From: Anaeromyxobacter dehalogenans 2CP-C
GTDB lineage: Bacteria > Myxococcota > Myxococcia > Myxococcales > Anaeromyxobacteraceae
Direction: 5' to 3'
DNA: 64,000 nucleotides
NCBI RefSeq assembly: GCF_000013385.1
Contig: NC_007760.1
Coordinates: 1,551,001 to 1,615,000 of the forward strand
Below are positions 37,096 through 47,161 of the stretch, piece by piece. Below the pieces are notes generated by a model. That model worked only from the letters and a program-made list of their open reading frames with translations, ran no database searches and was not told the DNA's origin. How positions within the stretch are numbered: the stretch's first letter is position 1; every line of letters starts with the position of its first letter. Both the position numbers and the translations under genes were made by a program.

Positions 37096-38922
37096 ATGCG
37101 CTGGTACGAGAACCTCGGGATCACCGCGAAGCTGCTCGTCGGGTTCACCCTGGTCGCGCTGATGGCGGGGGTGGTGGGCGGGGTGGGGTACAGGCAGGTC
37201 ACCGCCCTGAACTCGGCCGACTCCTTCCTTTACCACAAGTGCACCCTCTCCCTCAAGTACCTGGCGGAGATGGTCGCGAGCTACCGCGGCCAGAAGTCGG
37301 AGCTCCAGGACGCGCTGGCCGAGACCACCCGCTCGGCGCGCGAGGCGCCGCTCGCGAAGCTCGAGGCGTACGAGGCGCGCTTCCAGGACCGCATGAAGCG
37401 CTACCCGGAGACGTTCTCCACCGACGCGGATCGGAAGGCGTTCGCGGAGCTGGAGGGGCTGCACCGCGCCTACTCGGCGGCGCGGGACCGGGTGGCGGCG
37501 CACATCCGCGCCGGCGAGGACGCGCGCGCCCAGGAGGTGCTGCGGGGCGAGCTGGCGACCGCGTTCGAGGCCGAGCGCGCGACGCTCCAGGCCATGCTGG
37601 ACGCGAACGACGAGGTCGCGCGCCAGACGAGCGAGGCGAACGACGCGCTCGCCGCGCGGGCGACCCGGATGATGCTGGCGACCGCCCTGGCCGCCATGCT
37701 GCTCGCGGTGGGCCTGGGGATCCTCGTCGCGCGCACCATCAGCCGGCCGATCGGGGCGATGGTCACCGCGGCGGAGCGCATGGCCGTCGGCGACCTGGAC
37801 GTCGAGCTCCGCGAGGATCGCAAGGACGAGGTGGGCGTGCTCGCGCGCGCGTTCGGGGCGATGAACCGGGCGCTGCGCGGCGTCACGGGGGCGGCGCAGG
37901 AGGTCGCCGGCGGCAACCTGCGCGTCCAGCTCCAGGCGCGCTCCGACCGCGACGAGCTGCTCCGCGCGCTCGCCGAGATGGTGCGGCGGCTGACCGAGGT
38001 GGTGCAGGGCGTGAAGGTCGCGGCGGACGGCGTGGCGGCGGGCTCGGAGCAGCTCAGCGCCGCCTCCGAGCAGACCAGCCAGGGCGCCACCGAGCAGGCG
38101 TCGTCGATCGAGGAGATCTCCGCGTCGATGGAGGAGATGGGGTCGAACATCCGGCAGAACGCGGACAACGCGTCGCAGACCGAGCAGCTCGCGACCCGGG
38201 CGGCCGGCGTCGCCGCCGAGGGCGGCGAGGCGGTGGCCCGCACGGTGGAGGCCATGAAGCAGATCGCCGGCAAGGTGTCGATCATCGGCGAGATCGCCCG
38301 TCAGACGAACCTGCTCGCGCTGAACGCCGCCATCGAGGCGGCCCGCGCCGGCGAGCACGGCAAGGGGTTCGCGGTGGTCGCGTCCGAGGTGCGCAAGCTC
38401 GCCGAGCGGAGCCAGAAGGCGGCCGGGGAGATCACCGAGCTCTCCGCCACCAGCGTGTCGGTCGCGGAGAAGGCGGGGGAGCTGCTCGGGCGCATCCGGC
38501 CCGAGGCGCAGAAGACCTCCGAGCTGGTCCAGGAGATCAGCGCGGCGAGCCGCGAGCAGGACACCGGCGCCGCCCAGATCTCGAAGGCCATCCAGCAGCT
38601 CGACCAGGTGATCCAGCAGAACGCGTCCGGCGCCGAGGAGATGAGCTCCACCGCGGAGGAGCTGACCGCCCAGGCGGTGAAGCTGCAGGAGCTGATCGCG
38701 TTCTTCCGCGTGGACGACGGCGCGGCGCGCACGCTGTCGCGCCCGGCGGCGCCGGCGCGACCGGCCGCCGCGCCCGCCAGGAAGGCCCCGGCGCGGCCCG
38801 GGCCCGGGGCCACGCCGCCGGCGTCGAAGCCCGCCGCCCGGCCCGCCGCGGCGCCCGGGGCGGGCGTCCACGTCGAGCTCGCCGAGCCCCCGGAGCCCGA
38901 GCCCGGCTACCAGGCCTACTGA
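37096..38922 (+). CDS. Transmembrane chemoreceptor, system 2 (four-helix-bundle type)
   Basis: Methyl-accepting chemotaxis protein, 608 aa. TM1 about 10-32, periplasmic helical bundle to about 188 (4HB-like), TM2 about 190-212, then a HAMP domain ([20 protein letters not shown]). The signalling tip is canonical ([20 protein letters not shown]). The tail is a Pro/Ala-rich linker ending GYQAY, which fits the x-[FWYH]-x-x-[FWYH] pattern of CheR/CheB-tethering pentapeptides. The ATG at 37096 follows CGGAGA and starts just before TM1. It is the natural receptor for the CheA/W/R/B of this operon. Confidence 0.94.
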   Translation: MRWYENLGITAKLLVGFTLVALMAGVVGGVGYRQVTALNSADSFLYHKCTLSLKYLAEMVASYRGQKSELQDALAETTRSAREAPLAKLEAYEARFQDRMKRYPETFSTDADRKAFAELEGLHRAYSAARDRVAAHIRAGEDARAQEVLRGELATAFEAERATLQAMLDANDEVARQTSEANDALAARATRMMLATALAAMLLAVGLGILVARTISRPIGAMVTAAERMAVGDLDVELREDRKDEVGVLARAFGAMNRALRGVTGAAQEVAGGNLRVQLQARSDRDELLRALAEMVRRLTEVVQGVKVAADGVAAGSEQLSAASEQTSQGATEQASSIEEISASMEEMGSNIRQNADNASQTEQLATRAAGVAAEGGEAVARTVEAMKQIAGKVSIIGEIARQTNLLALNAAIEAARAGEHGKGFAVVASEVRKLAERSQKAAGEITELSATSVSVAEKAGELLGRIRPEAQKTSELVQEISAASREQDTGAAQISKAIQQLDQVIQQNASGAEEMSSTAEELTAQAVKLQELIAFFRVDDGAARTLSRPAAPARPAAAPARKAPARPGPGATPPASKPAARPAAAPGAGVHVELAEPPEPEPGYQAY

Positions 38923-38946
38923 GCGCGCGCCCGACCGGAGAACGCC

Positions 38947-39492
38947 ATGGACGAGTCGGCCTCGACCCGAAGCCAGCAGTACCTGACCTTCACCCTCGAC
39001 GGCGAGCACTACGCGGTCGAGATCGAGCGGGTGCGGGAGGTGCTCGAGTTCACCGGGGCGAACAAGGTGCCGCGCACCCCGGACTTCCTGCGCGGCATGA
39101 TCAACCTCCGGGGCGACATCGTCCCGGTCGTGGACCTCCGCCTGAAGCTCGGCCTGTCCCCCACCGAGCGGACCATCGACACCTGCGTCGTCATCACCGA
39201 GGTCACCTCCGACGGCGAGCCGCTCGTGCTCGGCGCCCTGGCCGACTCGGTCCAGGAGGTGATCGAGCTCGACCCCGGGGCGATCGCGCCGCCGCCGCGC
39301 ATGGGCGCGCGGGTGGACACCGCGTTCATCCGCGGCGTGGGCCGGCGCGAGGACCAGTTCCTGGTCATCCTCGACATCGAGCGGGTGCTCGCGGACGACG
39401 GGCTGCGCGCGCTGGCGGGGTCGCTGGACGCGCGGATCCCGTCGGGCGCCGTCGAGGCGGAGCGGGTGGGGGATGCCGGGCTCGCGGGCTGA
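38947..39492 (+). CDS. cheW: Coupling protein CheW, system 2
   Basis: CheW scaffold, 181 aa: YLTFTLDGEHYAVEIERVRE, VPRTPDFLRGMINLRGDIVP and VVDLRLKLGLSPTE, with FIRGVGRREDQFLVILDIER at the C-terminal strand. A tail of about 35 residues extends beyond the core. Its last 20 bases overlap the start of cheR2, so translation is coupled. Confidence 0.96.
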   Translation: MDESASTRSQQYLTFTLDGEHYAVEIERVREVLEFTGANKVPRTPDFLRGMINLRGDIVPVVDLRLKLGLSPTERTIDTCVVITEVTSDGEPLVLGALADSVQEVIELDPGAIAPPPRMGARVDTAFIRGVGRREDQFLVILDIERVLADDGLRALAGSLDARIPSGAVEAERVGDAGLAG

Positions 39493-40384
39493 TCGGCGCG
39501 GGGGAGGCGGCCTCCCGGCCGGCCCGGCGGCGAGCCGGCTCGCCGGGCCGCCCCCGCTCTCGCCGCGGGACTTCGCGCGCCTGGGCGCGTTCATCGAGGG
39601 GCGCTGCGGCATCCGCATGCCGCCCTCGAAGCGGACGCTGCTCGAGTCGCGGCTGGGTCGCCGCGTCCGCGAGCTCGGCCTCGCCGGCTTCGGCGAGTAC
39701 TGCGACCACGTGCTCGGCGACGCGCCGGGCGACGAGGTGGTCCGGATGGTGGATCACGTGACCACCAACAAGACGGACTTCTTCCGCGAGCCGCACCACT
39801 TCGAGCTCCTGGTGCGGGACGTGCTGCCGGCGCTCGCCGCGGCCGCCGGCGCGGGCACGCGGCGGCCGCTCCGGGTGTGGAGCGCCGGCTGCTCCACCGG
39901 CGAGGAGCCGTACACGCTGGCGATGGTGCTGCTCGAGGCGGCGCGGCAGGCGACCGGGCTGCGCTTCGGGATCCTCGGGACCGATCTCTCGACGCGCGCG
40001 CTCGAGCGCGCGCGCCGCGCCGAGTACACCGAGGCGCAGGTCCGGCCCGTGCCGCTCGCGCAGCGGCGGCGCTACCTGTTGCGCAGCATCCGGGATCCGC
40101 AGGTCGTGCGGGTGTGCCGGGAGGTGCGGGAGCTCGTCGCGATCGAGCAGCTCAACCTGCTCGACCCCGACTACCGGCTCCGCGAGCGGATGGACGTGAT
40201 CTTCTGCCGCAACGTGTTCATCTACTTCGAGCGGTCGGTGCAGCAGCGCGTCCTGCTCCGGCTCGCGCGCGCCCTCTCGCCGGGCGGCTTCCTGTTCCTG
40301 GGCCACGCCGAGAGCATCGCCGGGCTGGAGGTGCCGTTCGACCCGGTGGCGCCGACCGTCTACCGCCTGCGCGAGGACGCCTAG
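39473..40384 (+). CDS. cheR: Chemoreceptor methyltransferase CheR, system 2
   Basis: SAM-dependent receptor methyltransferase, 303 aa. An Ala/Gly/Pro-rich N-terminal 28 residues (partly overlapping cheW2) precede the helical domain (FARLGAFIEGRCGIRMPPSK). Catalytic core: TTNKTDFFREPHHFELLVRD, RVWSAGCSTGEEPYTLAMVL, VIFCRNVFIYFERSVQQRVL and LFLGHAESIAGL. A later start without the basic N-terminus is possible. A tether-type receptor tail (GYQAY) is encoded in the same operon. Confidence 0.95.
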   Translation: MPGSRADRRGGGGLPAGPAASRLAGPPPLSPRDFARLGAFIEGRCGIRMPPSKRTLLESRLGRRVRELGLAGFGEYCDHVLGDAPGDEVVRMVDHVTTNKTDFFREPHHFELLVRDVLPALAAAAGAGTRRPLRVWSAGCSTGEEPYTLAMVLLEAARQATGLRFGILGTDLSTRALERARRAEYTEAQVRPVPLAQRRRYLLRSIRDPQVVRVCREVRELVAIEQLNLLDPDYRLRERMDVIFCRNVFIYFERSVQQRVLLRLARALSPGGFLFLGHAESIAGLEVPFDPVAPTVYRLREDA

Positions 40385-41476
<1,092 letters not shown>

Positions 41477-41489
41477 GCCGCGCCCGCGG

Positions 41490-42269
41490 CTACCGCTCCG
41501 CGGCCGCGGCCCCGAGCAGCTCGTCGTGGGGGTCGAGCTCGAGCACCAGCTCGACGCGGCGGTTGCGCTCGTGCGCCTCCGGGGTCGCGTCGGTCGAGAG
41601 CGGGTGCGCGGAGCCGAGGCCGACCGCGGAGAGCCCGGCGGGGCGGGCCGCGTGCGCCTGCTCCAGGTAGCCGACCACCGTGGCGGCGCGGGCGGCCGAC
41701 AGCTCCCAGTTGCTGATCCAGCGCCCGCCGCCGCCCACCGGCGTCTCGTCGGTGTGGCCCTCCACCCGGAGCGGCCGGGCCAGGGGGACCAGCTCCGCCG
41801 CGATGGCGTCGAGCATGGCCAGGGCCTGCGGGCGGAGCGCGGCCTGGCCGGGGTCGAAGAACTCGGTGGCGGCGAGCCGGACGGTGAGCCGGCGCCCCTC
41901 CACCAGCACCGAGACCACCGGCACGGGGCGGCGCTCCATCACGAACGGCCGGACGCGCCGCTCGATGCGCTTGCGGAGCAGCTCGATGCCGCGGTGCTCC
42001 TGGCGCATGCTGGTGCCGGCCTCGAGCGCGGGCCCGCCGCCCTCGCTGGGCGGCCCGTCGAACAGCGGCAGCGCCCCGGTCCCGCCGGTGCCCGAGAAGT
42101 GCATGGCCCAGCGGATCGACTCGGTGGCCTGGACGATGCGCTTGTTGTCCACCCGCGAGACCGCGTACATGACCACGAAGAACGCGAACAGCAGGGTCAT
42201 GAAGTCGGCGTAGGACACCAGCCAGCGCTCGTGGTTCTCGTGCTCCTCCTCGCGGCGTCGGCGGGCCAT
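41490..42269 (-). CDS. motB: Stator protein MotB
   Basis: Peptidoglycan-anchored stator subunit, 259 aa. The single membrane helix carries the essential proton-binding Asp: WLVSYADFMTLLFAFFVVMY. The OmpA-like peptidoglycan-binding domain includes LRVEGHTDETPV, NWELSAARAATVVGYL and ERNRRVELVLE. The ATG at 42269 follows GGAGGAG. The frame stays open upstream through motA, an artefact. Ion specificity (proton or sodium) cannot be decided from the sequence. Confidence 0.96.
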   Translation of the reverse strand: MARRRREEEHENHERWLVSYADFMTLLFAFFVVMYAVSRVDNKRIVQATESIRWAMHFSGTGGTGALPLFDGPPSEGGGPALEAGTSMRQEHRGIELLRKRIERRVRPFVMERRPVPVVSVLVEGRRLTVRLAATEFFDPGQAALRPQALAMLDAIAAELVPLARPLRVEGHTDETPVGGGGRWISNWELSAARAATVVGYLEQAHAARPAGLSAVGLGSAHPLSTDATPEAHERNRRVELVLELDPHDELLGAAAAER

Positions 42270-42286
42270 GGCTCCTCCAGCGGCCG

Positions 42287-43072
42287 CTAGGCGGCCTTGC
42301 GCCGGGGCTCCGCCTCGCGCTCGGCGGGCGGCTCCCCGGAGTAGGCGCGCAGCTTCTCCTCCAGCACGCGCGGGTTGATGCCCTCCTGGATGGCGAGCAC
42401 GCCCTCGGTGACCAGGGTCTTGCGGTCGCGCTCCGCGCCCAGCTTGCGCTTCATCTTGTTGGCGAACGGGAGGAACAGGACGTTCGCGCTCCCCACGCCG
42501 TACACCGTGGCCACGAACGCCACCGCGATGCCGCCGCCGAGCTTGGAGGGATCCGACAGGTTCTCCATCACGTGGATGAGCCCCAGCACGGCGCCGAGGA
42601 TCCCGACGGTGGGGGCGAACCCGCCGGCCGCCTCCCACACCTTCGCGCCGACCACGCGCTCCTCGAAGTCGGCGTCCACCGCGGCCTCGAGCGTGGAGCG
42701 GGTCACCGACGCGTCCACGCCGTCCACCACGAGCTGCAGCGCGCGGCGCAGGAACGGGTCCGGGATCCCGGGCAGCCTCGCCTCCAGCGCCAGCACGCCG
42801 TCGCGGCGCGCCACGCCGGCGTAGTCCACCAGCTCGCGCGAGAGCGCGCCCAGGTCCACCTTGCGCTCGGTGAACACCAGCTTGAGCTGCGAGAGCGCCT
42901 TGCCCACGTCGCGGCGAGGGAAGGCCACCAGCACCGCGCCGAAGGTCCCGCCGAACACGATCAGCGCCGCGGTGGCCTGCAGGAGCGAGCCGACGTGCCC
43001 GCCCTCCAGGGCCTGGCCCAGCAGGATCAGGCCCACGGCGGCGGCGATGCCGGCGATGGTGGTGACGTCCAT
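42287..43072 (-). CDS. motA: Stator protein MotA
   Basis: Stator ion-channel subunit, 261 aa, with four hydrophobic segments. It begins MDVTTIAGIAAAVGLILLGQ and has the cytoplasmic loop with the charged residues that contact FliG. The TM3-TM4 block is AAGGFAPTVGILGAVLGLIH and VAFVATVYGVGSANVLFLPF, including the conserved Pro of the gate. The tail is basic. GAGGAG precedes the ATG, and flbD ends four bases upstream. Confidence 0.96.
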   Translation of the reverse strand: MDVTTIAGIAAAVGLILLGQALEGGHVGSLLQATAALIVFGGTFGAVLVAFPRRDVGKALSQLKLVFTERKVDLGALSRELVDYAGVARRDGVLALEARLPGIPDPFLRRALQLVVDGVDASVTRSTLEAAVDADFEERVVGAKVWEAAGGFAPTVGILGAVLGLIHVMENLSDPSKLGGGIAVAFVATVYGVGSANVLFLPFANKMKRKLGAERDRKTLVTEGVLAIQEGINPRVLEEKLRAYSGEPPAEREAEPRRKAA

Positions 43073-43075
43073 GGC

Positions 43076-43312
43076 TCACTCCTCGGGCGCGGGGCGGGGG
43101 AGCGCGACCAGCCCGCCGGGCCGCGCCGGGCCCGCGGCGATCCGGCGGCGGAACGCGACGACGCGCTCGACCACCTCGTCGGGCGGCTCGCGCACCATCA
43201 GGTGCAGGCCTCCCTCGAGCAGCAGCACGGTGTCGGGCGTGGCCTCGACGGTGAGGATCCGGTCGGCGTTGACGACCAGCGGCTTCCCGTCGAGGCGCGT
43301 GAGGACGATCAT
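43076..43312 (-). CDS. flbD: FlbD-family small flagellar protein
   Basis: A 78-aa protein starting MIVLTRLDGKPLVVNADRIL, TVEATPDTVLLLEGGLHLMV, the standard FlbD (SwrD) pattern M-I-x-L-T-R-L-N-G-x-x-x-x-L-N-x-D-x-I-x-x-I-E-x-x-P-D-T. These small proteins are found between flgE and motA and in some bacteria increase stator output. A C-terminal Pro/Ala tail is extra. GGGAG precedes the ATG. Not to be confused with the FlbD transcription activator of Caulobacter. Confidence 0.92.
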   Translation of the reverse strand: MIVLTRLDGKPLVVNADRILTVEATPDTVLLLEGGLHLMVREPPDEVVERVVAFRRRIAAGPARPGGLVALPRPAPEE

Positions 43313-43353
43313 GGGCGCTCCCGCACCGTCATCGGCACGCCGGCCGCACGCCT

Positions 43354-44640
43354 TTAGCGCTTCATGGCGATGAGCTCGGAGAGGAGCTGATCGGCGGTGG
43401 TGATGGTCTTCGAGTTGGCCTGGAAGGCGCGCTGGGCCGCGATCAGCCGCACGAACTGCTCGGCCAGGTCCACGTTGGACTGCTCCAGCGAGCCGGCCAC
43501 GATGGACGCGCGCCCGCCGGCGCCGGCGGCGCCGACCACCGGCTGCCCGGAGCCCGGCGTCTGCTGCAGCAGGTTGCCGCCGGCCCGATCGAGCTGGTCC
43601 GGCGCGGCGAAGCCGGCCACCGCCACCTGCCCGAGCACGCGGGTCTGCCCGTTGGTGAACACGCCGGAGATGACGCCCTCCGGCCCGACCCGGACCGAGG
43701 CGAGCTGGCCCGAGCCGTAGCCGTCCTGCCCGATGAAGGTGCTGGCGGAGGTGGCCGAGAACTGGGTCACGCCGGCGAGGCCGGTCCCGCCCGCCGAGGT
43801 GGGGTCGCCGAAGGAGAAGTCGAGGGGCTGGGGCGCGGCCTGGCCGGCGGGGGTGAAGCTCGAGGTCTGGGTCATGGAGGTGAGCTCCCCGCCGTCCCCG
43901 AACGCGAGCGTGCCGCCCGCGATCTGCGTGAGCTGCCCGGCGGTGCCGCCGGCCACCCCGGCGCCGTCGGTGAGCGCGTGCCAGTCCCAGGCGCCGTCGC
44001 CGGTCTTGCGGAAGTAGACCTGGACCGCGTGGCCGGCGCCGAGCGCGTCGTAGACCGTCATGGTGGTGGAGAAGTTGGAGGTCGCGCCCGGGTTCGCGGG
44101 ATCCCAGGCGGCGGCAGGGACGGCCGCGTCGGCCTGGAGGTTCGCCTTGAGCGTGAGCCGGGTGGTGGCGCGCGGCTGCGCCGAGGCGGTGCCGACGAGC
44201 AGGTCGTCGGGCAGGCCGGCCACCGCGCCGGAGGGATCGGCGGGGAAGCCCTGGACGCGCAGGCCCTCCAGGTTGACCAGGTAGCCGTCGTCGTCCACCG
44301 TGAACTGGCCGTCGCGCGTGTAGAACGTGCCGGTCTGGCCGGCGTGCGCGCCGCGCACCACGAAGAAGCCGTTGCCCTGCAGCGCCAGGTCGGTGGCGAG
44401 GCCGGTGGAGGCGAGGGCGCCCTGGGTCAGGATCTTCTGCACGCCGGCGAGGCGCGCGCCCAGGCCGACCTGGCCGGAGCCGCCGATGACCGTCTGGGAG
44501 AGCGCGTCCTCGAAGGCGGCGCGGCCGGACTTGAAGCCGACGGTGTTCGCGTTGGCGATGTTGTCGCCGACGACCGAGAGCTCGAGCGAGGACGCCTGGA
44601 GGCCGGTGGTGCCGGAGGAGAGCGCGGTGAGGAGGGACAT
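43354..44640 (-). CDS. flgE: Flagellar hook protein FlgE
   Basis: Hook subunit, 428 aa. N-terminus: MSLLTALSSGTTGLQASSLE, VVGDNIANANTVGFKSGRAA. Middle: LALQGNGFFVVRGAHAGQTG, TFYTRDGQFTVDDDGYLVNL. C-terminus: QFVRLIAAQRAFQANSKTIT and ADQLLSELIAMK. AAAGGA precedes the ATG. It follows flgD, its cap and scaffold, and its length is set by FliK (45354-46598). Confidence 0.97.
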   Translation of the reverse strand: MSLLTALSSGTTGLQASSLELSVVGDNIANANTVGFKSGRAAFEDALSQTVIGGSGQVGLGARLAGVQKILTQGALASTGLATDLALQGNGFFVVRGAHAGQTGTFYTRDGQFTVDDDGYLVNLEGLRVQGFPADPSGAVAGLPDDLLVGTASAQPRATTRLTLKANLQADAAVPAAAWDPANPGATSNFSTTMTVYDALGAGHAVQVYFRKTGDGAWDWHALTDGAGVAGGTAGQLTQIAGGTLAFGDGGELTSMTQTSSFTPAGQAAPQPLDFSFGDPTSAGGTGLAGVTQFSATSASTFIGQDGYGSGQLASVRVGPEGVISGVFTNGQTRVLGQVAVAGFAAPDQLDRAGGNLLQQTPGSGQPVVGAAGAGGRASIVAGSLEQSNVDLAEQFVRLIAAQRAFQANSKTITTADQLLSELIAMKR

Positions 44641-44667
44641 GGGGCTTCCTTTCGTGCGGGCTGGGGA

Positions 44668-45345
44668 TCAGGCCGCGGGGGCGGCGAGCTGGAGGACGTC
44701 GGAGAGCTTCACGTGGCGCCCGCCCACCAGCAGCTCGGGCGCCTGGTTCTCGAAGGTGACGCCGGTGACGGTGCCGCGCAGGCTGGTGGCGGCGTCGAGC
44801 TCGGTGCCGTCGGGGCGGGTGGCGGAGACGGTGAGCAGGTAGTCGCCGGCGGGGAGCGGCTCGCCGGACGCGTCGCGCCCGTCCCAGCTCACCTGGAACG
44901 TGCCCGCCTCGTGCGCGCCGAGCTGCAGCGTGCGGACCACCCGGCCGCTCGCGTCGGCCAGGATCGCCACGCCCTCTCCGGCGTCGGCGGGGAGCGTCAC
45001 CTCGAAGCGCGCGGGCGCGCCCGGCTCGAGGCGGACGCGGTCGGCGCGGAAGAGCACCTCCTTGCCGACGAGCGCGGCGGTGCCGAGCTGGTTCGACGAG
45101 GCCTGCGCCACCGCGAGCGTGTCGAGCTTGTCCCCGAGCGCGCCGAGCTGCTCGACCGAGGAGAACTGCGCCAGCTGCGCCACGAACGCCTGGCTGTCCA
45201 TGGGCGAGAGCGGATCCTGGTGCTGGAGCTGCGTGGTGAGGAGCTTCAGGAACGCGTCCTTGCCGAGCGCGCTCGAGGCGGGCGCGGGCGCCTGGCCGGG
45301 TTGCGGGAGCGCGCCGAGGGCGCTGGTGACGGGGGAGGTGGACAC
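44668..45345 (-). CDS. flgD: Hook assembly scaffold FlgD
   Basis: Hook cap, 225 aa. The GTG at 45345 is preceded by AGGAG and gives a protein with the diagnostic GKDAFLKLLTTQLQHQDPLS, PMDSQAFVAQLAQFSSVEQL. The C-terminal FlgD Ig-like and tudor-like part includes DASGRVVRTLQLGAHEAGTF, QVSWDGRDASGEPLPAGDYL. The frame is open upstream for thousands of bases only because of composition. Confidence 0.96.
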   Translation of the reverse strand: MSTSPVTSALGALPQPGQAPAPASSALGKDAFLKLLTTQLQHQDPLSPMDSQAFVAQLAQFSSVEQLGALGDKLDTLAVAQASSNQLGTAALVGKEVLFRADRVRLEPGAPARFEVTLPADAGEGVAILADASGRVVRTLQLGAHEAGTFQVSWDGRDASGEPLPAGDYLLTVSATRPDGTELDAATSLRGTVTGVTFENQAPELLVGGRHVKLSDVLQLAAPAA

Positions 45346-45353
45346 GCGGGCTC

Positions 45354-46598
45354 CTAGGCGGTGACGTCGTGGGCGCTCCGGCGCGCGGGGGCGGCGCGCG
45401 CGGGGGCGGAGGAGTGGGGGGGGAACGGCGCCGCGGGCGGCTCGCGGTCGCGGCCTCCGGGCCGGTCCCCGCCGCCCCCCGCGGTCGCGGAGCGCGGGTC
45501 GCCCGGACCGGCCGGCGGCGCCGCCGGCACGGCCCCGCGCGGCTCCACCTCGAGGCGGGCGAGGCCCAGCCCCTCGGCGGCGAGCGCGCGGGCGAGCTCC
45601 GGCGCGCGCGCCTCGAGCGCGGCCGCCGCCGCGGTCTCCACGCGCACGTGCGCGGCGCCGTCGGCGATCCGCAGGTGGAGCGCGAGGTCGCCGAGCGCGT
45701 CGGAGCGGACCCGCAGGTGGGCGGCGGCCGGGAGCAGCGCGCCGGTCACCGCGGGCTCGGCCGGCTCGGGCGGCAGCGGGGGGAGCGGGGCGCGCGGCGC
45801 CTCGGCGCCGGCCGCCGGCCCGGGTTCCGCGGCACGGGACGCCGCGGCGGCGCCGGCCATCGGGCCCGCGCCGGTGGCCTCGGGTGCGCCGGCGGCCCGG
45901 TGGAGCGCGTCGCGCGCGGTCGGCGCGGCGGGGGCGCGGCGGCGACCGCCCCCGGCGGCGCGGGCCGGCGGGAGCCCGGTCTCGGCATCGGGGAGGCGCG
46001 CGGCCACGGCCGCGTGCACGGGGGGGCCGGCGGCCGCGCCCGCGGCGGGCGCGAGCGGGGCCGCGCCGGGCGCGCGCCGGACGGCCGCCCGCGCAGGCGT
46101 GGTGGCGGGGCGCACCCCGAGCACGAACGGCTGGCCCGGGCCGTTCTGCGGGCCCTGGGCGGAGGCAGCGCGGTGGGCGGCGCGGCGTGGCGCGTCGGCC
46201 TCCGGGCTCGCGCCGGGCGACGGCGCCTCCGGGCCGGCGATCGCCGGGGCGAGGCCGGCGCGGCGCCGGTCGGGCGTGGACGCGCGCGGGCTCGCGGACG
46301 GGCGGGGCGCCGGCGCGTGCGCAGCGGCGGCGAGCGCGGCCTGCGCGGCCAGGGCCGCGGGCGGCGGCGCGTCGGCGGCCGCGGCCGGTGCGGCCGCGTC
46401 GCTCCGGTGGCGGCCGGGGCCGGCGGGCTCCCGGCCCGCGGCTCGCGCCGGGCCGTGGGGCGCCGGGCGCCCGGCGCCGTCGGCGGGATGGGCCGCGCGG
46501 AGCGCGTCCTCGAACTGCGGGCCGTCGGCGGGGCGCGTGGTCCGCGGCTCCGGGGTGGCGCCGGCCGCGGCGCCGGGGAGGATCGGTCCGGGCGTCAT
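45354..46598 (-). CDS. fliK: Hook-length control protein FliK
   Basis: A 414-aa Ala/Pro-rich exported ruler protein. The N-terminal 260 residues are low-complexity (flexible ruler). Residues about 275-345 form the Flg_hook-like C-terminal domain (LRVRSDALGDLALHLRIADG, AAHVRVETAAAAALEARAPE, LGLARLEVEPRG), matching the L-R-P-x-x-L-G-x-V-x-V-x-L pattern. It lies directly before flgD and flgE. ATGA overlap with motE. Primary sequence is weakly conserved, so context matters. Confidence 0.84.
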   Translation of the reverse strand: MTPGPILPGAAAGATPEPRTTRPADGPQFEDALRAAHPADGAGRPAPHGPARAAGREPAGPGRHRSDAAAPAAAADAPPPAALAAQAALAAAAHAPAPRPSASPRASTPDRRRAGLAPAIAGPEAPSPGASPEADAPRRAAHRAASAQGPQNGPGQPFVLGVRPATTPARAAVRRAPGAAPLAPAAGAAAGPPVHAAVAARLPDAETGLPPARAAGGGRRRAPAAPTARDALHRAAGAPEATGAGPMAGAAAASRAAEPGPAAGAEAPRAPLPPLPPEPAEPAVTGALLPAAAHLRVRSDALGDLALHLRIADGAAHVRVETAAAAALEARAPELARALAAEGLGLARLEVEPRGAVPAAPPAGPGDPRSATAGGGGDRPGGRDREPPAAPFPPHSSAPARAAPARRSAHDVTA

Positions 46599-47161
46599 GG
46601 CGCGGGGCTCCGGGCGAGGAGGGTGAGCAGCTCGGCGCCGGCCTCGGGCGCCATCCGGTCCACCACCGCGGCCGCGTCGGCCGCGCGCATCTCTCGGAGG
46701 ATGGCGGCGGCCGCGGCGCGGTCCAGGTGCGCGAGCATGGCGGCGGCCTGCTCCGGGCGCAGGTTGCGGACGGTGCGCGCCGCGACCGCGGCGGGCGTGG
46801 GCGGCGGCTTCGCGCCGGGGCGCAGGCCGGCGGTGCGCGCGGCGGGCTTTCGCGCGGGGGCCGGCGGCGCCGCCGGGGCCTTCGCGGCGGCGGCGGCGAG
46901 CGCCTGCAGGCGCGCGGTCTCCTCGCGGAGCGCGGCGCGGGCGCGCTCGATCTCGGCGGCGAGCGCCTCGAGGCGCTGCCGCTCCTGCGCGAGCGCCGCC
47001 TGCTCCTCGCGGCGGTCGCGGGCGGCGCGCTGCAGCTCCTCGCCCAGCGCGCGCCCGGAGAGCGCCGGCGGCAGCGGCGCGGGCGTGGCGGGGGACGCGG
47101 GGGGCGCGTCGGAGGCGAGCAGCGCGGCCACCAGGAAGGCCAGGACGGCGGGGCTAGCCAT
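46595..47161 (-). CDS. motE: MotE-like protein (signal helix, coiled coil, MgtE-N-type domain)
   Basis: A 188-aa protein in the position usually occupied by fliJ. Hydrophobic N-terminus (1-17), coiled coil about 45-95 (EQAALAQERQRLEALAAEIE), Pro/Ala linker, and C-terminal repeat of the MgtE-N/FliG-like type (RPEQAAAMLAHLDRAAAAAI, LREMRAADAAAVVDRMAPEA). MotE proteins chaperone PilZ/MotB-type stator parts in the periplasm in some bacteria, but the name here rests on architecture. ATG just after the fliI TAG. Confidence 0.75.
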   Translation of the reverse strand: MASPAVLAFLVAALLASDAPPASPATPAPLPPALSGRALGEELQRAARDRREEQAALAQERQRLEALAAEIERARAALREETARLQALAAAAAKAPAAPPAPARKPAARTAGLRPGAKPPPTPAAVAARTVRNLRPEQAAAMLAHLDRAAAAAILREMRAADAAAVVDRMAPEAGAELLTLLARSPAP

